From the NCBI GenBank assembly GCA_047631555.1, contig JBLHZY010000002.1, forward strand, positions 124,001-188,000: a DNA stretch of 64,000 nucleotides, read 5' to 3'. The DNA is from JBLHZY01 sp047631555. GTDB lineage: Bacteria > Pseudomonadota > Alphaproteobacteria > Rhodobacterales > Rhodobacteraceae. The first letter of the stretch is position 1; each line of letters opens with the position of its first letter. The notes beneath the pieces were generated by a model that was given only the letters and a program-made list of their open reading frames with translations, searched no databases and was not told the DNA's origin. This document shows positions 1 through 6,665 of this stretch, piece by piece. The position numbers and the translations under genes were made by a program.

Positions 1-525
1 CTGAAGCGTGCGGCGATGCATATTCAAGCGGCGCGCGGTTTCAGAAACATTGCGATCACAAAGCTCATAGACGCGCTGAATGTGCTCCCACTTGACCCGA
101 TCCGCGCTCATCGGATTTTCTGGGGGCGGCGGCATTTCATCGCCAGCGGCCAGAAGCGCATTGGTGATATCATTGGCATCGGCTGGTTTGGAAAGATAAT
201 CAGTCGCGCCGATTTTTACGGCAGCAACAGCAGTCGCGATCGCGCCGTATCCTGTTAACACAACAACGCGGCAATCGGGGCGCTTTTCGCGCAGGGTCTC
301 AACAACATCGAGCCCGTTGCCATCGCCAAGCCGCAGATCAACCACAGCATATGCAGGCGGGCGGGCCGTTGCTATTGCCGAACCGGCCGCAACAGATCCT
401 GCCGTTTCAACAGAAAAGCCACGCTTTTCCATGGCCCGCGCAAGGCGGCGCAAAAACGGCTCATCATCATCGACAAGCAAAAGGGAAGGATCTTCGCCCA
501 GATCAGGCAATTCAGTGTCACTCAT
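1..525 (-). CDS. regA: Redox response regulator RegA/PrrA/ActR (3' end cut by window)
   Basis: Cytoplasmic DNA-binding response regulator of the RegB-RegA redox system, which controls photosynthesis, carbon and nitrogen fixation and respiration genes in Rhodobacterales. 175 codons are visible; the family is about 184 residues, so only the last few are missing. The receiver domain spans residues 14-125, with acidic pocket DDDE (19-22), phospho-acceptor Asp63 in VVDLRLGDGNG and Lys113. The proline linker PPPPENP (132-138) and a Fis-type helix-turn-helix ending in RRLNMHRRTLQ follow, both hallmarks of this family. The start is ATG 525. It lies downstream of senC on the same strand, divergent from regB, the classical arrangement. 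Identification is very secure. Confidence 0.97.
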   Translation of the reverse strand, partial: MSDTELPDLGEDPSLLLVDDDEPFLRRLARAMEKRGFSVETAGSVAAGSAIATARPPAYAVVDLRLGDGNGLDVVETLREKRPDCRVVVLTGYGAIATAVAAVKIGATDYLSKPADANDITNALLAAGDEMPPPPENPMSADRVKWEHIQRVYELCDRNVSETARRLNMHRRTLQ

Positions 526-612
526 CCCATATTCCCCTCGCGCGTGCGTTTTCGCTTATTATTCAGCATTGCGAATAACCTAGGCGCGGGGGAGGGCCGG
601 GTCAAACCCCTG

Positions 613-1236
613 TTAGCTTTTATCGATGAAACAGGCGGTGATTTCTGCGATTTGATCGGGTGTGTGATCGCGGCGAAAGAAGGTTTGATAGCCGATTTGT
701 GGCAACACAAAATACGTAAAGGTCGAGTGATCCACGAGGTAAAACTCATCATCTTCCTCGTCACGGGCATTGTAATAGGTTCGGTAAGCGCGCGAGGCCA
801 CAGCGACCTGCTCTGGTGTTCCGGTAAGGCCGATCATCTCATCATCAAACAGATCGGTATAGGCGGCAACCTCGTCAACAGTGTCGCGCTTTGGGTCGAT
901 TGAGATAAAGGCCGTTTGCGCGTCATAGCCCTGCTCGCGCAAAAGCGCGACGGCATCAGCATTGCGCGCAGAATCCAGCGGGCAGACATCGGGGCAGAAG
1001 GTATAGCCAAAATAGAGCAGGGTAGGTTTGGTGAACACGTCTTGATCTGTCACCGTCGCGCCCGTTTCATCGACAAGGGTAAACGGCCCGCCCAGCGCGC
1101 CCTGCCCGCCTGCAACTTTTGTATCGCGACAATCGGCAAACTTATCCTCAGGGCTCGCGAACCAAATGAAGTAGCCCGTAATAGCAAGACCGGTTGCTAG
1201 GATAAGGCCAGCGAGGATAGCAAAGACGCGTGTCAT
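613..1236 (-). CDS. senC: SCO1/SenC/PrrC copper-binding protein
   Basis: Membrane-anchored periplasmic SCO-family protein of 207 residues, involved in copper delivery to cytochrome oxidase and, in Rhodobacter, linked to RegB signalling. Residues 5-26 form an N-terminal membrane anchor. The thioredoxin-like domain carries the copper ligands CPDVC (Cys81, Cys85) and a distal His170 in LVDHSTF. ATG 1236 was chosen because AGGAGC precedes it; the reading frame stays open further upstream but has no family similarity there. It is followed by regA (87 bases away, same strand) and faces regB across a 91-base gap that must hold both promoters. Confidence 0.95.
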   Translation of the reverse strand: MTRVFAILAGLILATGLAITGYFIWFASPEDKFADCRDTKVAGGQGALGGPFTLVDETGATVTDQDVFTKPTLLYFGYTFCPDVCPLDSARNADAVALLREQGYDAQTAFISIDPKRDTVDEVAAYTDLFDDEMIGLTGTPEQVAVASRAYRTYYNARDEEDDEFYLVDHSTFTYFVLPQIGYQTFFRRDHTPDQIAEITACFIDKS

Positions 1237-1327
1237 GAGGTGCTCCTTGAATTTCGTGGTGCATTGATCTGTCAGATCGGCAAAACTAACAAGAGCTACA
1301 GTGACGCAGAGTGAAAGCAGGCACAGA

Positions 1328-2725
1328 ATGGCTGATCCGGCCCTTGGATTAATCGATGAAGATCGCCGCAGCAATTGGGTGCGGCTGCGCACGCTGATTG
1401 TGCTGCGTTGGATTGCGGTTTTGGGGCAGATTGGCGCGATTGCAGCGGCGCAGTTTCTCTTTCATCTCCAGCTAGAACTTGGCCTTTGTTTCCTTGTTAT
1501 TGGCACAGCAATTATCGCTAACCTGTTGGCTATATTCATCTTTCCCGAGACAAAGCGGCTTTCTGAGCAGGAAACGGTTGGGATGTTGCTCTTTGATGTC
1601 GCTCAGCTTTCTGCGCTGTTGTTTTTAACCGGCGGCCTGCACAATCCCTTTGCCTTGCTGATCCTTGCCCCCGTTACGATTTCGGCCACGGCCTTGCGCC
1701 CCAATTCAACGGTGCTTTTGGGCGCTTTTGCCATCCTTTTGATGACATTGATCGCGATTTGGCACCTGCCGCTGCGTACCGATCTTGGCTTTATTCTGCG
1801 TGTGCCGCGGATTTTTGTGTTTGGCTCTTGGGTTGCCATCGTGATTGGGGTGACGTTTTTGGGCGTTTACGCTTGGAAGGTCACCAGCGAAATTCACTCA
1901 ATGTCAGAGGCCTATCTGGCAACCCAAATGGCGCTTGCCCGCGAACAAAAGCTAACCGATCTTGGCGGCGTTGTTGCTGCTGCGGCGCACGAACTTGGCA
2001 CGCCTTTGGCCACGATCAAGCTGGTTTCAACCGAGCTGATGGATGATCTCAAAGACAGGCCCGAAGCCTATGAGGATGCGGCCCTGATCCGCGAGCAAGC
2101 CGATCGGTGCCGCGATATTTTGCGCTCAATGGGTCGCGCCGGAAAAGATGATCTTTTGATGCATACCGCCCCGCTTGAGGCTGTGATCCAAGAAGCCGCC
2201 GAGCCGCATCTTGAGCGCGGAAAAGAGGTACATATTGATGTCCTCGATGTTGATGCACAAAACATCGGCGCGCTTGAAATCGCCCGCTCTCCCGAGATCA
2301 TTCACGGGCTTCGAAACCTCGTTCAAAATGCCGTAGATTTTGCGGGCTCTACCGTTTGGATTGAAGCCTTTCGTGAAGAGGCGCAGATCGTAATCCGGAT
2401 CATTGATGATGGCGCCGGTTTTTCGCCCAACGTGATTGGTCGTATCGGCGACCCATTCATGCGCAAACGCCGGAGTGAAAACAGCCCCAAGCAACGACCG
2501 GGATATGAAGGCATGGGACTTGGCCTGTTTATCGCCAAAACGCTGCTTGAGCGGTCTGGAGCGGAACTAACCTTTTCAAACGCCTCCGATCCGCAAGATC
2601 ACGCAGATCATACCGGACGGCGCGCGGGCGCTATTGTTGAGGTCAGCTGGCCCTTTACACTGATTGCGCAAAGCGGTGGGCAAGCCAGCACGGCTCTTGG
2701 CGAAAACCGTCGTTTTGAGGCCTAA
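1328..2725 (+). CDS. regB: Redox sensor histidine kinase RegB/PrrB
   Basis: Inner-membrane sensor kinase, 465 residues, that phosphorylates RegA in response to the redox state of the quinone pool. About six membrane segments lie in residues 22-185, with the quinone-binding motif GGLHNPF (102-108). The H-box AAAHELGTPLATIKL holds His221, and the redox-active cysteine of RegB is at Cys261 in DRCRDILRSMGR. N, G1 and G2 boxes (NLVQNAVDFA, DDGAGF, GMGLGLFIAK) complete the kinase. A GTG at 1301 would add nine residues, but ATG 1328 aligns exactly with the start of Rhodobacter PrrB as remembered (Trp17 in both). Divergent from senC-regA. Confidence 0.96.
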   Translation: MADPALGLIDEDRRSNWVRLRTLIVLRWIAVLGQIGAIAAAQFLFHLQLELGLCFLVIGTAIIANLLAIFIFPETKRLSEQETVGMLLFDVAQLSALLFLTGGLHNPFALLILAPVTISATALRPNSTVLLGAFAILLMTLIAIWHLPLRTDLGFILRVPRIFVFGSWVAIVIGVTFLGVYAWKVTSEIHSMSEAYLATQMALAREQKLTDLGGVVAAAAHELGTPLATIKLVSTELMDDLKDRPEAYEDAALIREQADRCRDILRSMGRAGKDDLLMHTAPLEAVIQEAAEPHLERGKEVHIDVLDVDAQNIGALEIARSPEIIHGLRNLVQNAVDFAGSTVWIEAFREEAQIVIRIIDDGAGFSPNVIGRIGDPFMRKRRSENSPKQRPGYEGMGLGLFIAKTLLERSGAELTFSNASDPQDHADHTGRRAGAIVEVSWPFTLIAQSGGQASTALGENRRFEA

Positions 2726-2827
2726 TTCTTGGTGATATGCGCGTTGCAAAACAGGACTTAACTGAACATTAACCATATTCAACGAACCTTAAAGATGCCG
2801 GGCAAACGGCAAAAGAAGGTTAGGGAC

Positions 2828-4423
2828 ATGGAACAAGTAGATTTCACGCTTGTGGCGGCCATTTTGGCCACTACTTTTGTTGTGGCGTTCGGCGCGCTGT
2901 TTATCGTGGCTGGGCTCGATACGCGACGCACAAAGCGCGCCTCAGTCTTTCTGGGCGACACGGACGAGCAAATCGTTTTTCTCTTTGATGACTTACGCTT
3001 AGTGAACGCCACTGTTGGTGCGCGCGGGGTTATTGATACGGCCCCGAAGGGCGGTAACGATTGGACCCGTTTCTTGGCGGTCTTTTTGCCTCGCTTCCCG
3101 CAGCTTCAATCAGATATTGGCGCTTTGGCTGACGAGGAAAAAATGGCCTTCGAATCTGTTGATGGCGCTGCCGTTCTTAGCGCCGAGTGGCGCAACGGTT
3201 TGGCCCGGATCACTTTGATTGATCGCGAATCAACGAGCGAGCAGATTGGTCTCGACAAGCACAGCTTCGTCGCGATGGAGCGTGAATTGGAAACGCTGCG
3301 CGCAACGACAGAGCATGCGCCCTTTCTTGTCTGGCGCGAACTGGCAGACGGTACAATCACTTGGGCCAACAACGCCTATATTGAGCTGGCCGATCGCCTT
3401 GATCCCGATACAATTATCCCAATTTGGCCGCCCAAACGGCTGTTTGATACGCTAGAGATGACCAAAAGCATTGGTGGCAAAGGGATGCGCCGGATGCCTT
3501 TGCGCTTGCCGGGGACAGATGAAGAAGTGCGATGGTTTGAATGTCATCGTGCCCCGATTGGCGAAGAGGCGCTCTATACTGCGATCGCCGCCGATGCGGT
3601 TGTGCGTGCTGAAGGCGAGCTTCGCGAATTTGTTCAGACCCTCACAAAAACATTCGCGCATCTTCCCATTGGCCTCGCGATTTTTGATCGCAATCGCCAG
3701 CTCGCGCTGTTTAATCCTGCGCTTACGGATCTCACACTTTTGCCCGCTGAGTTTCTCTCGATGCGCCCAACTCTGGCGAGCTTCCTTGATCGCCTGCGCG
3801 AGAAGCAAATGATGCCCGAACCCAAAGATTACATCACCTGGCGTCAGCAAATGGCCGCTCTGGAAGCCGCTGCACAACACGGCACTTATCAAGAAACATG
3901 GCACATCCCCACTGGCCAAATTTATCGCGTAACGGGGCGCCCGCATCCGGATGGCGCAGTGGCTTTCTTGATTGAGGATATCAGCGCCGAAATCTCGCTC
4001 ACGCGCCGTTTCCGCGCCGAGCTCGAAACAGGGCAAGCCGTGCTCGATACACTGGACGAAGCGGTTGCCGTTTTCTCGGCCAATGGCACGCTCACCATGA
4101 CAAATGCCGCCTATACCAAGCTCTGGGGTGAAGATTACGAAGCAAGCCCGAATGAAGTTAGCATTTTGGATGCGTCGCGGGCATGGCATGCCAAATGTGC
4201 GCCGTCTCCGGTCTGGGGTGAGGTGCGCAATTTCGTTGGCTCCATTGGCGAGCGCGCAGAATGGACAGCAGACGCGCGTCTTTGGGATGGCCGCCGCCTT
4301 TCGTGCCGATTTGCACCGCTTACTGGTGGCTCAACGCTTGTGGCCTTTCAAACCAGAACCGGCGCTTTGCAACAGCTACGCGGGGATGATTTTCCAATAC
4401 CAACCCGCGCGCTCGATGCATAA
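2828..4423 (+). CDS. Membrane-anchored PAS-domain protein without a kinase domain
   Basis: 531 residues. One N-terminal membrane segment (about 5-30) is followed by three PAS-like regions, roughly 162-255, 275-385 (a PAS_7-type sequence starting FAHLPIGLAIFDRNR) and 403-510. The chain ends about 20 residues after the last PAS; no H-box, N-box or G-box is present, and only 61 bases separate it from tsaE, so no kinase part is hidden downstream. The start ATG 2828 has AAGG upstream; an in-frame ATG at 2795 gives 11 extra residues. Architecture (membrane anchor plus serial PAS) recalls DivL-like scaffold kinases of the CtrA pathway, but this is inference. A signalling or scaffold role is likely; the ligand is unknown. 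Confidence 0.8.
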   Translation: MEQVDFTLVAAILATTFVVAFGALFIVAGLDTRRTKRASVFLGDTDEQIVFLFDDLRLVNATVGARGVIDTAPKGGNDWTRFLAVFLPRFPQLQSDIGALADEEKMAFESVDGAAVLSAEWRNGLARITLIDRESTSEQIGLDKHSFVAMERELETLRATTEHAPFLVWRELADGTITWANNAYIELADRLDPDTIIPIWPPKRLFDTLEMTKSIGGKGMRRMPLRLPGTDEEVRWFECHRAPIGEEALYTAIAADAVVRAEGELREFVQTLTKTFAHLPIGLAIFDRNRQLALFNPALTDLTLLPAEFLSMRPTLASFLDRLREKQMMPEPKDYITWRQQMAALEAAAQHGTYQETWHIPTGQIYRVTGRPHPDGAVAFLIEDISAEISLTRRFRAELETGQAVLDTLDEAVAVFSANGTLTMTNAAYTKLWGEDYEASPNEVSILDASRAWHAKCAPSPVWGEVRNFVGSIGERAEWTADARLWDGRRLSCRFAPLTGGSTLVAFQTRTGALQQLRGDDFPIPTRALDA

Positions 4424-4484
4424 GGATCAGTAAAGCAAGGCATCTGCTCTTGCAGGCGCGCGCCGGGCCGTTAAAACTCGGCGC

Positions 4485-4991
4485 ATGACATCTGAATTCA
4501 CGGCCAAATTGGATCTGGCGAATGAGGCAGTAACGCAGGCATTGGCCCGCGCCATTGCACCTGTTCTTGAAGCTGGCGATGTTATTTTGCTGTCTGGCCC
4601 GATTGGTGCCGGGAAAACGGCGCTCTGCCGGGCAATCATTCAGCACCGCCTATCTCAAATTGACGCGCTAGAAGACGTGCCCTCGCCCACTTTCACGCTT
4701 GTGCAAAGCTATGATCTTGGAGCGGTTGAGATTTGGCATGCTGATCTTTATCGCCTTACCAGCCCGCATGAAGCGATCGAACTTGGGCTTGAAGAGGCAT
4801 TTGAGAACGCGATTTGCCTTGTGGAATGGCCAGATCGCCTTGGCGATTTGACCCCAGATACGGCTCTGCATTTCGATCTTTCTTACGGCGACAAAGAAGA
4901 TGCTCGCATTCTTGAGCTTCAAACACAGGCCCCTAAATGGATCGCGCGCTTGCCGGAAATATTGGCTGGGATTGAGGGCGAGCATGTCTGA
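4485..4991 (+). CDS. tsaE: tRNA threonylcarbamoyladenosine biosynthesis ATPase TsaE
   Basis: Small P-loop ATPase, 168 residues, that works with TsaB and TsaD to place the t6A modification on ANN-decoding tRNAs. Walker A is GPIGAGKTA (38-46, Lys44), followed by the family motifs SPTF (67-70) and HADLYR (85-90) and the VEWPDR motif. It opens a tightly packed series: the following amgK starts 8 bases before its stop codon. Length and motifs are typical of the family. Confidence 0.95.
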   Translation: MTSEFTAKLDLANEAVTQALARAIAPVLEAGDVILLSGPIGAGKTALCRAIIQHRLSQIDALEDVPSPTFTLVQSYDLGAVEIWHADLYRLTSPHEAIELGLEEAFENAICLVEWPDRLGDLTPDTALHFDLSYGDKEDARILELQTQAPKWIARLPEILAGIEGEHV

Positions 4992-6006
4992 TCGCGCCTT
5001 TTCCCTTTCGGAATTTATCGCCAAAAATGGTTGGGGCGGCGCCGCTCGCAGCCCGCTTGCTGGGGACGCTTCTGCGCGGCGCTATGAGCGGTTGAATGAT
5101 GCGCAAAAAGGCCGGGCCGTTTTGATGGATGCCGACCCAAACAAAGGCGAAAACGTCTCGTCGTTTCTAAAAATCGCGCATTACCTTTCCGGTATCGGCC
5201 TTTCCGCTCCGCAGATTTATGCCCAAGACATCGCGCACGGCTTCCTCATAATCGAAGACTTTGGCGATGCACTTTTTGCCCGCCATGCGCCCGCGCACCC
5301 CGATCAGGAAGAGCAGATTTACGCGGCCGCGATTGATGCGCTTGTTGCGCTGCACCAGCACGCGCCGCCAGCCAATATCAAACCATATCGAGCCGTTATG
5401 CCTGAACTGGCCGCCCTGCCCTATGACTGGTATCTTCCCGGTGCAACCGGCCAAGAAAATGCGCCCGGTCGCGCAGAGCTTTTGGCGCTTATGGCCGGCC
5501 TTCTTGATGAACTGGCCAGTGGCCCCGATGTATTGATTTTGCGGGACTTTCACGCAGAAAACCTTCTCTGGCTGCCCGAGCGCAATGGTCCGGCCCGCGT
5601 TGGCCTTCTGGATTTTCAAGATGCTATGTTAGGCCATCCCGCCTATGATCTGATTTCTCTTATTGAGGATGCGCGGCGCGATACATCTTTGGCTTTGCAA
5701 GAAGCGATGATCGCGCGATACATCCATGCCACGGATCAAGATGACACCGCCTTTCGCGCCGCCGCAGCCATCATTGGCGCTCAGCGTAATCTGCGAATCC
5801 TCGGCGTTTTTGCGCGCCTTACTATGCGCGATGGAAAGGCCCATTACATCGATTTCATTCCGCGCACATGGGGCCATTTGATGCATGACCTCAGCCATCC
5901 TGCCCTCGCTCAATTGCGCGAAATAGTGCTGCGCGATCTCCCTGAACCCAGCCCCGAAATCCTTACCAGTTTGAAAGCCAAATGCGCCAAATCCCCAACG
6001 CCATAA
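4984..6006 (+). CDS. amgK: N-acetylmuramate/N-acetylglucosamine 1-kinase AmgK
   Basis: Aminoglycoside-phosphotransferase-fold sugar kinase, 340 residues. AmgK phosphorylates the anomeric hydroxyl of MurNAc released from peptidoglycan turnover, letting cells refill UDP-MurNAc without the MurA/MurB route (and so affecting fosfomycin sensitivity in known cases). Visible motifs are LIIEDFGD (hinge), the catalytic loop RDFHAENLLW and the metal motif LLDFQDAMLG. ATG 4984 overlaps the end of tsaE by 8 bases; its stop overlaps the start of the uridylyltransferase gene. The AmgK name rests on the adjacency of murU, since the fold alone does not define the substrate. Confidence 0.88.
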   Translation: MSDRAFSLSEFIAKNGWGGAARSPLAGDASARRYERLNDAQKGRAVLMDADPNKGENVSSFLKIAHYLSGIGLSAPQIYAQDIAHGFLIIEDFGDALFARHAPAHPDQEEQIYAAAIDALVALHQHAPPANIKPYRAVMPELAALPYDWYLPGATGQENAPGRAELLALMAGLLDELASGPDVLILRDFHAENLLWLPERNGPARVGLLDFQDAMLGHPAYDLISLIEDARRDTSLALQEAMIARYIHATDQDDTAFRAAAAIIGAQRNLRILGVFARLTMRDGKAHYIDFIPRTWGHLMHDLSHPALAQLREIVLRDLPEPSPEILTSLKAKCAKSPTP

Positions 6007-6665
6007 TGATCTACGCCGCTGGTTTTGGAACCCGCATGGCACCGCTCACTGCGGATCGCCCTAAGCCGATGGTCGAAGTGGCCGGTAAGCCCTTAATTGA
6101 TCACGCGCTGGAACAGGCCGCCGGGATTAATAGGATCGTCGTGAATACCCACTACATGGCCGAAAAGTTGAATGCGCATCTCGCGGATAGGCCCGTTCAG
6201 CTCATCCACGAAGAGACGTTGCTTGGGAATGGTGGCGGCTTACGCAACGCATTGCCGTTGCTTGGAAATGACCCGGTTTATACGCTGAATTCCGATGCTG
6301 TTTGGGCCGGCGCCCCCGCACTTGGCCAACTAGCAGAGGCATGGGATCCTGCTAGAATGGACGCGCTTTTGCTGCTGATCGATCCAAGCCGCGCCCACGG
6401 GCATAAAGGCCGCGGCGATTTTATTCTTGATGCAGACGGGCGGATCAAACGCGGCCCCGGCGCGATCTACTCAGGCACACAGATCATCAAAACCGATCTG
6501 CTTGAAGCCGTCGATGAAGACGCGTTTTCCACCTGGACGCTGTGGGATCAAATGCTCGCCTCTGGGCGCGCTTTTGGAGTGATGCATTCAGGGCATTGGT
6601 GCGACGTTGGCGCTCCCGCCGGGATCAAGATCGCCGAAGATATGCTGGCCGCTCAAAATGTTTGA
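5982..6665 (+). CDS. murU: N-acetylmuramate 1-phosphate uridylyltransferase MurU
   Basis: Sugar-1-phosphate nucleotidyltransferase, 227 residues, proposed to turn MurNAc-1-phosphate and UTP into UDP-MurNAc, the step after AmgK. The pyrophosphorylase signature AAGFGTRMAPLT...RPKPM sits at residues 11-29, followed by LLGNGGGLRNALP and the metal-binding TLNSDAVW. ATG 5982 lies inside the last codons of amgK (25-base overlap). An alternative ATG at 6006 sharing a base with the amgK stop is possible, but would remove the short N-terminal segment usual in the family. Together with amgK it forms the cell-wall recycling bypass. Confidence 0.9.
   Translation: MRQIPNAIMIYAAGFGTRMAPLTADRPKPMVEVAGKPLIDHALEQAAGINRIVVNTHYMAEKLNAHLADRPVQLIHEETLLGNGGGLRNALPLLGNDPVYTLNSDAVWAGAPALGQLAEAWDPARMDALLLLIDPSRAHGHKGRGDFILDADGRIKRGPGAIYSGTQIIKTDLLEAVDEDAFSTWTLWDQMLASGRAFGVMHSGHWCDVGAPAGIKIAEDMLAAQNV

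Noticed and set aside
2828..4423. Sensor histidine kinase call for the PAS protein
   Set aside because: No H-box, N-box or G-box is present and the frame ends shortly after the last PAS region.
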